From Euryarchaeota archaeon UBA549 (lineage in GTDB: Archaea > Thermoplasmatota > Poseidoniia > Poseidoniales > Poseidoniaceae): a stretch of DNA of 25,566 bases. Under the pieces are notes generated by a model, which was not told where the DNA came from, did no database searches, and saw only the letters and a list, made by a program, of their open reading frames with translations. The stretch is from the NCBI GenBank assembly GCA_002495645.1, contig DAGF01000106.1, positions 1 through 25,566 on the forward strand, read 5' to 3'. Both the position numbers and the translations under genes were made by a program. Below, piece by piece: positions 1 to 7,057 of the stretch; positions within the stretch are counted from its first letter, which is position 1; each line of letters begins with the position of its first letter.

Positions 1-133
1 CGATGAAAAACACGATGCCAAACAGTCCGACGGTCAAGGCCATTGGTCCAAGATTAGCAACGCTCATGGAGGCGCCGAAGAATATGCAAACAAATCCGGT
101 GATGAGGAAGTTCTCTCGACTCAACCGTGTCAT
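1..133 (-). CDS. Membrane protein, N-terminal fragment (cut by window edge)
   Basis: Only the first 44 codons are present and the reading frame runs off the left edge of the window. The protein starts MTRLSRENF and continues with two hydrophobic stretches (about residues 9-28 and 30-44) separated by a short Asn-Leu-Gly-Pro turn, so it is an integral membrane protein with a positively charged N-terminus. Its ATG (133-131) overlaps the TGA of the upstream aminotransferase (132-130) as ATGA, which implies translational coupling in one operon. No family can be recognised from this fragment. I am fairly sure it is a real gene because the start is coupled and the translation is membrane-like, but the function is unknown. 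Confidence 0.6.
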   Translation of the reverse strand, partial: MTRLSRENFLITGFVCIFFGASMSVANLGPMALTVGLFGIVFFI

Positions 134-1425
134 GCGACGGCCTCCGTGGCGGCGGCGAGGGCCTTGGCAACCCGTTCGACGTCCGAAGTTGGAACCGCAC
201 ACAAACCGATTCGCACCCCGCCGTTGAGCGGAACGAGGTAGACATGTTGGTTCGCACAGGCTTCGGCCACCGCCACTGGGTCATCGCACTCGTACCAGGC
301 AAAGAACCCATCATGGCTTGGGTTGATGGCGACACCGTGTTCCTTGCACGCCTCGAGGAAGCGTTCTCGTCGCTTGAAGAGTAAGGCAGCGAGTCGGTCT
401 CGTTCGTCCGACCACGCTCGACCACCGTCCTCCGTGGCGTGCAATTCACTCAGCACATGTTGAGCGACTCGAGGAGCGGCGGACCATGTTTGACGACCTG
501 TAACACCCATCACATCGTTGAGTCGCTGAACGCTGGCCTGCTCGGGGTGAAGGTAAACCAACGCTCCGGTACGCAGGCCGTAAATCGTGTGGGACTTCGA
601 GAGGGAAAGGGCAAAGCAGACCAGCATGTTTTCCGGCCAAGGTAAACCTGCATCAAGGGCTTCTGCGATGGTTTCAGCCCATCCATGTGGCTCGTCTGCG
701 TAGAGGTGGTAAGCTGCATCGAGCAGAAGGGTGTGGCCAACATGTTCGTGGCGGGTGGCGCTTTCCATGAAGGCGTTGAGCAAAGCAAAACGGCTCTCAG
801 CGGTCAGCGAAAGACCGGTTGGATTGTGGGCAGGGTCGTTCAACCACGTCATCACGCTCTCCTGGGTCCCTGCGAGTTTCTCAAGCGAATCAGAAAACGC
901 CCTGAGGTCAAGATTCGGCGTGGTGGATTCGGCGGTTGAAGGCAGCAACGGGTAGGTCGCCGCTTTCAGCCCACATCCACGAAGGAAACCAGCGTAAGGC
1001 CCCCAAAAGCGGTCCCTCAACAGGACAGCATCGCCCCGTTCGGTAAAATTCGAGGCTGCAAGGTAGAGCGCTCCTGAACCACCCGGCGTCGCCGTAGCGC
1101 CAGCGTGAAGGCCGAGCGCCTCCAAATTCTGTCGATGGTCGCCCAGTGCCAAGGTGATTGACAAATCGAGGAAAGAGGGCAACCCTTTGAGGGGTGCATA
1201 GGCCGAAAATTCCGTCGCAGGGGCCTTGCGAAGGGCGGCGTCAACGACCGTGTTGATGGCGAGGTTTCCATCGTCTTCGAGCAAGGCTCCAACCGTTCCG
1301 TTCACGGCTGAAGCACCGGCTGCTGCAGCGTTCTGATAGCGAGCCAACCAACTGAAAATCACGTCATTACCCGTCTTTTCCTGGCCGTGAGTGGCGAGGT
1401 ACTGCATGGCACTCACCTCGTCCAT
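130..1425 (-). CDS. PLP-dependent aspartate/aromatic aminotransferase (class I, AspC/TyrB type)
   Basis: A 431-residue fold-type I aminotransferase that would exchange the amino group between an amino acid and a 2-oxo acid using pyridoxal phosphate in the cytoplasm. Visible landmarks are TPGGSGAL (about 113-120, cofactor phosphate region), NDPAHNPTG (196-204, Asn near the PLP ring), DAAYHLY (236-242, Asp and Tyr contacting PLP), SLSKSHTIYG (274-283, Schiff-base Lys277) and GGVRIG near residue 408 (carboxylate-binding Arg). The order and wording of the motifs match the E. coli AspC/TyrB subgroup rather than the archaeal Iγ aminotransferases. The ATG at 1425 is preceded by GGAGG at 1434-1430 with 4 nt spacing, which supports this start. 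The stop overlaps the next gene. Exact substrate (Asp, Tyr or Phe) cannot be read from sequence. Confidence 0.9.
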   Translation of the reverse strand: MDEVSAMQYLATHGQEKTGNDVIFSWLARYQNAAAAGASAVNGTVGALLEDDGNLAINTVVDAALRKAPATEFSAYAPLKGLPSFLDLSITLALGDHRQNLEALGLHAGATATPGGSGALYLAASNFTERGDAVLLRDRFWGPYAGFLRGCGLKAATYPLLPSTAESTTPNLDLRAFSDSLEKLAGTQESVMTWLNDPAHNPTGLSLTAESRFALLNAFMESATRHEHVGHTLLLDAAYHLYADEPHGWAETIAEALDAGLPWPENMLVCFALSLSKSHTIYGLRTGALVYLHPEQASVQRLNDVMGVTGRQTWSAAPRVAQHVLSELHATEDGGRAWSDERDRLAALLFKRRERFLEACKEHGVAINPSHDGFFAWYECDDPVAVAEACANQHVYLVPLNGGVRIGLCAVPTSDVERVAKALAAATEAVA

Positions 1426-1526
1426 ACATCCTCCAGTGCCTTCCTGCTTTTTGCTTTGACCATATGCCCAGTTTGCCCCATTGTTCCGTTTCCTTCATCA
1501 AGGGGTGGTGTCACCCGAAACACGAA

Positions 1527-1602
1527 GCCAACGTAGCACAGCTGGTAGTGCGTCTGATTTGTAATCAGACGGTCGGGGGTTCGAGTCCCTCCGTTGGCTC
1601 CA
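1527..1602 (+). tRNA. tRNA-Thr (anticodon UGU)
   Basis: A full cloverleaf can be drawn. The acceptor stem is GCCAACG/CGTTGGC. The D stem is GCAC/GTGC around AGCTGGTA. The anticodon stem is TCTGA/TCAGA with loop TTTGTAA, giving anticodon TGT, which reads ACA (Thr). The variable loop is CGGTC, and the T arm is GGGGG-TTCGAGT-CCCTC with one G-T pair. The discriminator base is T1599 and a CCA end is encoded at 1600-1602. A U73 discriminator is common in archaeal tRNA-Thr. There is no intron. It lies alone between a minus-strand and a plus-strand gene. Confidence 0.95.
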
Positions 1603-1653
1603 TATTTACCGTTTAAACAGCGATTCAAATAGTATTGAAGTGAGGAAAGAAAC

Positions 1654-1884
1654 ATGCTTGAATGCAACTTGGATGCAAAAGGAAAAGCTGCTCGCCTCCT
1701 CGGCGGCATTGCCAGCATCGTTGGGGCCCTCGTTCTGGCCGCACTTCTCGCCACGGACACCATCGCCTTTGGATTGGGTTGGTATGCAGTCGCCGGTGCC
1801 GTCTTTGGCGGTGCGTTCGCCATTTTCGAGGCCCGTGCCGGCTGGTGCATCATCCGTGCCATGGGCATCAAGACGCCCCTGTGA
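1654..1884 (+). CDS. Small two-TM membrane protein (DUF2892-like)
   Basis: A 76-residue protein with a short polar N-terminus (MLECNLDAKGKAAR), two hydrophobic segments at about residues 17-33 and 41-60, and a conserved-looking C-terminal tail GWCIIRAMGIKTPL. Size, two-helix layout and the Gly-Trp-Cys tail resemble small YgaP-anchor/DUF2892-type proteins, but this is a resemblance and not a firm assignment. A TTTAAA box lies at 1612-1617 and a GAGG lies just upstream of the ATG, so it could be transcribed from a promoter right after the tRNA. folD follows 51 bp downstream on the same strand, so the two may be co-transcribed. Function unknown. Confidence 0.7.
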   Translation: MLECNLDAKGKAARLLGGIASIVGALVLAALLATDTIAFGLGWYAVAGAVFGGAFAIFEARAGWCIIRAMGIKTPL

Positions 1885-1935
1885 TGCTCAACCGCAGAGG
1901 CGAACGCTCAAAGCGGTCGTCAGTTTGGAACTCAT

Positions 1936-2814
1936 GTGCCTGCTCAGCGATTGGACGGACGAGCCTGTGCCACCGAGGTTGAGGTTGAATTGCTCGAGCG
2001 CGTTTCATCCCTGAAGGATGAAGGCGTTGAGCCCCACCTTGCCGTCATCATCGTAGGCGACGACCCTGCTTCACATGTCTATGTCAATTCCAAGGTCAAA
2101 ACATGCGGCCGCCTGGGCATTCGGTCCACCCACATCGCCCTTCCTTCATCCACCGAAGAAGCAACCCTTGAGCACCACATCCATGACCTCAACCAGCGCG
2201 AGGATGTGCATGGCATCTTGGTGCAATCACCGCTCCCACCTCACATGGATGAAGAAGCATTGACGGATTTGATTGCGCCTCACAAGGACGTGGATGGATT
2301 TCATCCGCAAAACCTCGGCCGCTTGGTCCAAGGAAGAACCGATGGCATGCTCCCATGTACGCCAAGCGGCGTCATGCGCATGCTGAGATGGGCAAACATC
2401 GACCTTGAGGGAAAACGCGCCGTCGTGCTTGGCCGCTCCAGAATTGTTGGCATGCCGGCCGCTTTGCTCCTCGCAGCCCGGGGCGCCGACGCCACGGTGA
2501 CCGTTGCCCACTCAAGAACCCAAGAACTCGAAGCCGTTTGCAAAGAGGCCGATGTTCTTGTGGCAGCGGTTGGCCGACCGGACATGGTGAAAGCCGATTG
2601 GGTCAAGCCTGGGGCCATCGTGGTCGATGTCGGCATTAATCGCGTGGACGATGACACCCGTGAGCGAGGTTGGCGGCTGGCCGGCGATGTTGACCCCTCC
2701 GTCGCAGACGTTGCAAGTTGGCTCTCCCCGGTGCCCGGTGGCGTCGGCCCCATGACCATCGCAATGCTCATGGAGAACACCGTTCGAGCCGCAGAAGCCG
2801 TTCATCACAGATGA
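1936..2814 (+). CDS. folD: Bifunctional methylenetetrahydrofolate dehydrogenase / methenyl-THF cyclohydrolase
   Basis: FolD interconverts 5,10-methylene-THF, 5,10-methenyl-THF and 10-formyl-THF in the cytoplasm, supplying one-carbon units for purines and other pathways. The 292-residue length is standard. The catalytic YxxxK is Y49-K53 (YVNSK), followed by GILVQSPLP (93-101), HKDVDGFHP (116-124), PCTPSGVMRML (140-150), the nucleotide-binding GRSRIVGMP (166-174) with HSRT (192-195), and the C-terminal PVPGGVGPMT (265-274). The start is GTG at 1936. The resulting N-terminus (PAQRLDGRA) aligns with the usual DG(K/R)A start of the family and no alternative in-frame start fits better. FolD is patchily distributed in archaea and probably of bacterial origin. 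It may form an operon with the small gene upstream and the membrane protein downstream. Confidence 0.95.
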   Translation: MPAQRLDGRACATEVEVELLERVSSLKDEGVEPHLAVIIVGDDPASHVYVNSKVKTCGRLGIRSTHIALPSSTEEATLEHHIHDLNQREDVHGILVQSPLPPHMDEEALTDLIAPHKDVDGFHPQNLGRLVQGRTDGMLPCTPSGVMRMLRWANIDLEGKRAVVLGRSRIVGMPAALLLAARGADATVTVAHSRTQELEAVCKEADVLVAAVGRPDMVKADWVKPGAIVVDVGINRVDDDTRERGWRLAGDVDPSVADVASWLSPVPGGVGPMTIAMLMENTVRAAEAVHHR

Positions 2815-2851
2815 AGAGAAGGGCTAAGACATGCGCGGGTAAAGCCGATTC

Positions 2852-3784
2852 GTGGTCCACGATCCTCGAGCACCCCGACTTGCGGCCATGGCGACGCTGT
2901 GTGCTGCGATTTTGGTCTTGTTAACGGCCTTGAATCTGGTGTTGAACCTCATCGGGTCAAGTGGGCCATCCATGGAGGAAGCCGCTGCCATGGTTGGCGT
3001 GGGCGTCTTCCTCCTCATCGCCAACCTCGCCAGCAAGGAACGCGTCATTCCAGAACTCACGTCCACCGGAGGACGAAGCGATGTTGAGTCCTATGATACC
3101 TTGACGAGCATGGCAACCGGTTCAACCCAAGCGGAGGTCAACCCAACAACCGCATCCATCATCACGAGCATTCTGGGGGAACAAGCATCGGCTGACCAAC
3201 AACAGGTCAATTCAGCCATAGACACGCTATCTTCAGGAGAATTTGGGGCCTCCGTTCGTCGTACGATGGAGGAGGTCGAAGCGGCCAATCAAACCACCAA
3301 CGACCAACGTGAAGCACTTCCCACAGACGAAGAAACAGGGCAAACCATGGAACGAGTCTTGGTCCAACCCGTTCCTCTCCCCGGGCGTGAGGACGAGCCA
3401 ACAATCAACCCAGCAAGTATTCCTGGACTTGAATCCGACCGTGTCTTTGTCACTTCAGGCGTGGCCAGCGTACCACTGCCAACCCTTGAATCTGGCACAC
3501 CAACCACGCCTTCTGGGTCGTTGAGTCACGTTGTGGACGAACCAGTGGCGAAGCCCGTTGCCCCCGAATTACCAGATTTACCCGACCTACCCGAACTGCC
3601 AGACATGTTGACGCTCCCCGACTTGGAAGTAGCTCATGTGCAAGAAAAGGTAGCGAACCAACCCGCTGCACCCACCTTTGATTTGCCAGATTTGGATGGA
3701 TTATTCGATGAGCCGCCGTTGGAATCCCCAGTAAACGAGGCACCAGAATTGCCAGACCTCCCTGATTTGGATGACTTGTTCTAA
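2852..3784 (+). CDS. Membrane protein with long acidic, LPDL-rich C-terminal tail
   Basis: Family not recognised. Of 310 residues, the first ~60 hold two transmembrane helices (about 12-34 and 43-60). The remainder is low-complexity, acidic and rich in Pro, Thr and Ser. Near the C-terminus there is a run of short LPDL/ELPD units (about 250-270), then LPDLDGLF (about 278-285), and the protein ends in LPDLPDLDDLF. The repeated Leu-Pro-Asp-Leu-Asp-x-Leu-Phe looks like a duplicated short linear motif on a disordered tail, a typical docking peptide. The tail is probably cytoplasmic, because both helices are N-terminal and the N-terminus is Arg-containing. The start shown is GTG (2852). ATG at 2888 would remove 12 residues and keep both helices, so the start is uncertain. 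It begins 37 bp after folD. Confidence 0.7.
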   Translation: MVHDPRAPRLAAMATLCAAILVLLTALNLVLNLIGSSGPSMEEAAAMVGVGVFLLIANLASKERVIPELTSTGGRSDVESYDTLTSMATGSTQAEVNPTTASIITSILGEQASADQQQVNSAIDTLSSGEFGASVRRTMEEVEAANQTTNDQREALPTDEETGQTMERVLVQPVPLPGREDEPTINPASIPGLESDRVFVTSGVASVPLPTLESGTPTTPSGSLSHVVDEPVAKPVAPELPDLPDLPELPDMLTLPDLEVAHVQEKVANQPAAPTFDLPDLDGLFDEPPLESPVNEAPELPDLPDLDDLF

Positions 3785-3808
3785 ACACGAGGGTTCAAAA
3801 CGAGTGCG

Positions 3809-3816
3809 AAGGAGGG
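3809..3816 (+). promoter_or_regulatory. Shine-Dalgarno site that fixes a GTG start
   Basis: AAGGAGGG lies 7 nt before the GTG at 3823. Two ATGs at 3818 and 3821 are in other frames and too close to the site. The spacing therefore supports the GTG start of the PHP phosphoesterase, whose HxH motif begins only 9 residues later. Confidence 0.6.
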
Positions 3817-3822
3817 AATGAT

Positions 3823-4746
3823 GTGTGGACGCAAACGCATGATTTGCATTCGCATTCACTTCACAGCGATGGTGAACATGATGTCGCCATGGTGGCCCAA
3901 TTGATGAGGAAGGAAGGCGTGCAAGTCTGGTCGCTCACCGACCACGACACCACCTCCGGTTGGGAGGAGGCTCAACGAGCAGCCGACGAAGAGGGATTGG
4001 TGTTCGTTCCCGGTGTGGAGATCACCTGTGAGCCCGCCCTCGCGCCCGAGAAAGAGCAACTGCTGGCCACCGGGCGGGAGCGGGCTTCGGCTTCATGGCA
4101 CCTCCTTGCTTTCTTCCCGAATCATCGCCCGAGTGCTGCTGACCCAAAGATTGAGGCGTTCAACGCCTGGCTCCTCCCTCGCCAAGACGGCCGCCAACCT
4201 CGCATGCGCGCCATGTGCCAGCGATTAGCCGACCTCGGCATGCCGGTGAATGTGGAGGATGTGATTGGGCGAGCCAGCGGTTCAGTCGGCCGACCACATC
4301 TCGCCCAGGCCATGGTTGACCTCGGCTATGTGGCCTCCAAACAAGAAGCGTTTGAAACATGGATCGGCGACGGCTTGCCGGGATTTGTCCCTCACCAGAA
4401 ACCGACCATCGCACAGGCCGTTAAAGCCGTCAAAGCAGCCGGCGGCATCACGTCCCTTGCCCATCCGTTGTATTACGGCGTCTCCACACCTTCGCTGCTT
4501 CAAACGCTACATGTACTTGGCGTTGATGCGGTTGAGGCCGTCCATCGCAGCCACGACGACGCCTATCGGCATGAACTGACCGAAGAGGCGATGCGCCACG
4601 GTATGAGCGTCTCGGTCGGCTCAGATTTTCACGGGCTTTCCTACCAGGCTCGACCAGGAAACATGCCCCACCAAATCGAGTGTTTGCACGCTGACCTCAA
4701 GGCGCCCTCAGTCGGTCAACCAGCAAGGCAGCCTCAAACAGGATAA
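3823..4746 (+). CDS. PHP-domain phosphoesterase (YciV/RNase AM-like)
   Basis: A 307-residue metal-dependent phosphoesterase. The PHP metal ligands are all visible: HSHSLHSD (H9, H11, D16), LTDHDT (D40, H41), PGVEIT (E66), WHLLAFF (H93), RPHLA (H159), LAHPLYY (H214) and GSDFHG (D268, H270). The stretch SVGRPHLAQAMVDLGYV followed by a GDG-PGFVPH segment is the signature of the YciV group, enzymes that remove phosphate from nucleoside 3',5'-bisphosphates and trim 5' ends of short RNAs. That activity is likely but inferred from family. The start is GTG with a good SD. The last 50 bp overlap the 3' end of the convergent tatC gene. Alternative: a generic PHP phosphatase of unknown substrate. Confidence 0.88.
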   Translation: MWTQTHDLHSHSLHSDGEHDVAMVAQLMRKEGVQVWSLTDHDTTSGWEEAQRAADEEGLVFVPGVEITCEPALAPEKEQLLATGRERASASWHLLAFFPNHRPSAADPKIEAFNAWLLPRQDGRQPRMRAMCQRLADLGMPVNVEDVIGRASGSVGRPHLAQAMVDLGYVASKQEAFETWIGDGLPGFVPHQKPTIAQAVKAVKAAGGITSLAHPLYYGVSTPSLLQTLHVLGVDAVEAVHRSHDDAYRHELTEEAMRHGMSVSVGSDFHGLSYQARPGNMPHQIECLHADLKAPSVGQPARQPQTG

Positions 4747-5485
4747 TGATGGGGAGCGCCACCAAAAACAGCGAAAGCGGGTCGGGTGGCGACATGAAGG
4801 CGCCGACCACAAACGCACTGAACCAGATAATGCGACGAGCGCCGACCATCTGCTCACGGTTCACGGCTCCAGAACGCAAAATCAACGTCGTGAGCAAGGG
4901 CGCTTGGAAGCCAATGGCCGAAGCAGAAACGAGGTTGACGATGAACCCGGCGTAGTTGGATAATCGCCATTCCGTGGTCAAGCCGGCCTGTTGGGCATCG
5001 GTGGTGAGGTAATCCAGCAAGAGCGGGATAAGGCCGTACCATGCGTAAAGGGCGCCAATCACCAAAAGGAGTATGGAGGTCAACACGGCCAGCACCATTC
5101 GTGGACCTGGTTTGGGCAAGTTCACTTCAAGTTCGGACAAACGGGACTGAACAGCATCGTGGCGCAAACCGTATTTTGCGGTCTGAAGCACAACCATGAG
5201 CATGACCATGACAAGGCCAACAGAACCTGCAATTCGAAGTTGAAGGAAGAGAAATTCGACGGGTGAAATCACGATGATTTCAACGTCCTGAGGAAGTCTT
5301 GCATCGTCAACCAACCATGCGATGAAGGCGCTTGTCAACGGGAAAGCAGCCACGAAACCGAGGAGAAAGAGGCCGACATAGTACTTGAGGGAGGCTTGAA
5401 TCGTGTTTCTCATGGAAGCAAGAATTTGACCACCCGAGGACTGAGCGAGTTGCTCAACAGTGGCTTGAATCGATTGCTGAACCAT
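4697..5485 (-). CDS. tatC: Twin-arginine translocase subunit TatC (divergent)
   Basis: A 262-residue polytopic protein with about six hydrophobic helices, the normal TatC size. Family signatures are SPVEFLFLQLRIAG (about 74-87, matching the SPxExF...K motif), the RLSNYAGFIVNLV...IGFQAPLL segment, ARRIIW and SPPDPLSLFLVALP with a following FE. TatC recognises twin-arginine signal peptides and forms the core of the exporter for folded proteins. Two oddities are visible. The usual N-terminal HLxELRxR motif is missing, and the glutamate of the FE(V/L)P motif in the middle of the membrane is Gln here (FQAP). No tatA lies nearby. It is 3 bp downstream of the PAP2 gene, so the two form an operon, and its end overlaps the PHP gene by 50 bp. 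Confidence 0.85.
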   Translation of the reverse strand: MVQQSIQATVEQLAQSSGGQILASMRNTIQASLKYYVGLFLLGFVAAFPLTSAFIAWLVDDARLPQDVEIIVISPVEFLFLQLRIAGSVGLVMVMLMVVLQTAKYGLRHDAVQSRLSELEVNLPKPGPRMVLAVLTSILLLVIGALYAWYGLIPLLLDYLTTDAQQAGLTTEWRLSNYAGFIVNLVSASAIGFQAPLLTTLILRSGAVNREQMVGARRIIWFSAFVVGAFMSPPDPLSLFLVALPIIILFEAALLVDRLRAP

Positions 5486-5488
5486 GCC

Positions 5489-6943
5489 TCACGCCTCTTC
5501 GTCTGTTGACGATGATGAGGCCCATACATATGAGGGTGTAGAATCAATCCAGCTGCGACCTTCTTTCTTGAGTCGGTACAAACGATAGACAACAAAGCCC
5601 GTCATCCACAGCGAAGGCAGGCTGAGGAACATGGCTTGCCCCATCTTATCTTCGCCATAATCGTTGATGATACGAACCTCCATCACCGATTCATCAGTTG
5701 AAGCCTGATCATAATGCATGACGATGAAATGGTAAATTTTGGGCGAGGTGATGTTCAAACTCAAGGTGGTTTGAGGCGCCACAGTATAGTGGTCACCGAG
5801 TGTTTTCATGACCTCCCAATCAATGGCACCTGTCTCCATTGCAGGTACGCTTGACTCAACCATGACGACCACGATTTCAAGTTGACCGAGGGAGTTGAGA
5901 TTGCTGATGTTTGATTGCACCATCTCGCCGGGGTCAAATTTCTGAATGATCTCAAACGTGCTATCCCCTTCGCCGAGCCGGAAAGAAACTCGGTCGTCAA
6001 TGCTCTCTTCTTGGTAATTGACCGCCATCATCATCCCGGTGAGGAGAATGAGCATGACCACGCCTTCAACCAGGATATGGCGACGAACTTTTTCTCGACC
6101 GATGCCCTTGAACACAGGGCCGTAATCATTGCGAAGTCTCGGTTGGAGGTGATGGATGAACAAGGCACCGATGCTACCGATGAGAATACCGAGCGGTATG
6201 TCAACGACCCAGTGGATACCGAGGTAGAGGATGGTAAAGATGAACAAGGCTGTGTTGATGAGGACAAAGAAGTGGTAGGGCCAGTGCCGCCATTCCCTGA
6301 GCGTTCCTCCTTGTTCCTTGACGTGCAGGTAATTCAGCATCAAGATGCCGAAAGGAATGGCGACGTGTAGACTTGGGACGGCGTTATCCAACGGGTCGTG
6401 AAGCGCGTAAAAGACGGTGTACCAGCCATCATGGTACAGCAATGCATCCATTCCGGGAATCCAAGACGAGGTGACTTCAACGTTGAAAAAGAGGTAGTAT
6501 GGAACCGCCAGGGCGTAAATCAAGAGATAATTGAGTGTGACCTTGTCGGTCATGTCCCTGTCGCCTGAAAAAGCGAAGTAGACCGTGGTTACGTAAATCA
6601 AAAAGAGGTAGACAAAGAGGTAGTGGAAGTTCAGAAATTCGGTCAGTACATCGTTGCTGAACACGTCTTGGACCCACTTGGTGAATTCACCCTCCAGCCC
6701 GTACACCCAGTCGGTCCAGTGCCCGGTCCGCGCTTTCATCGGCTCGTTGAGTCGGTCGGTGATGGCCTTCCATCGAATGATGACGATGTAGCCCATGGCG
6801 TGAAGGTAATACCGCTTCTCGTGAAATTCCTGAGCCCAAGAGCGCCATGGGATTCGGTATTCTTTCTGTGAGCGTGTGAAGAACCAACATATGATGGGCG
6901 TCAGGAACAGAATCATGCCCATCATGATGTCATAGGGTTCCAT
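5489..6943 (-). CDS. PAP2-superfamily membrane enzyme (AUR1/inositolphosphotransferase-like)
   Basis: A 484-residue multi-spanning membrane protein. The core PAP2 motifs are PSLHVAIPFG (190-199) and GIHWVVDIPLG (242-252, H244 and D248). This is the catalytic His pair and Asp used by lipid phosphatases and by head-group transferases of the AUR1 type. The early Trp/Tyr-rich region and SLHVA wording fit the PAP2_3 (inositol phosphorylceramide synthase-like) branch, so a lipid phosphate or head-group exchange at the membrane surface is likely. After the catalytic region comes a predicted non-cytoplasmic domain (about 311-440) and a last TM helix near 445-462, an unusual extra module. A TATA-like box 26 bp upstream of the ATG indicates a leaderless transcript that also carries tatC. 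Confidence 0.82.
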   Translation of the reverse strand: MEPYDIMMGMILFLTPIICWFFTRSQKEYRIPWRSWAQEFHEKRYYLHAMGYIVIIRWKAITDRLNEPMKARTGHWTDWVYGLEGEFTKWVQDVFSNDVLTEFLNFHYLFVYLFLIYVTTVYFAFSGDRDMTDKVTLNYLLIYALAVPYYLFFNVEVTSSWIPGMDALLYHDGWYTVFYALHDPLDNAVPSLHVAIPFGILMLNYLHVKEQGGTLREWRHWPYHFFVLINTALFIFTILYLGIHWVVDIPLGILIGSIGALFIHHLQPRLRNDYGPVFKGIGREKVRRHILVEGVVMLILLTGMMMAVNYQEESIDDRVSFRLGEGDSTFEIIQKFDPGEMVQSNISNLNSLGQLEIVVVMVESSVPAMETGAIDWEVMKTLGDHYTVAPQTTLSLNITSPKIYHFIVMHYDQASTDESVMEVRIINDYGEDKMGQAMFLSLPSLWMTGFVVYRLYRLKKEGRSWIDSTPSYVWASSSSTDEEA

Positions 6944-6966
6944 GGTTCTGGGGGCAGAGAGTGTGG

Positions 6967-6972
6967 TTTTAT
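6967..6972 (-). promoter_or_regulatory. TATA-like box for PAP2-tatC operon
   Basis: On the minus strand the sequence ATAAAA is centred about 26.5 bp upstream of the ATG at 6943. That is the archaeal TATA-to-start distance and predicts transcription starting at or next to the start codon (leaderless mRNA). Confidence 0.6.
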
Positions 6973-7057
6973 GCCTTCGGGGTATTCGGTGGAAACACGT
7001 TGCAGTTCAACACCTTGGAGCGGGAACCTTTGAGGGGGACCACATGAAGGGGGAACC

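Noticed and set aside
1413..1871. 152-codon minus-strand frame covering the tRNA-Thr gene
   Set aside because: It runs through a complete tRNA and antisense to a small membrane-protein gene, and the translation has no family features.
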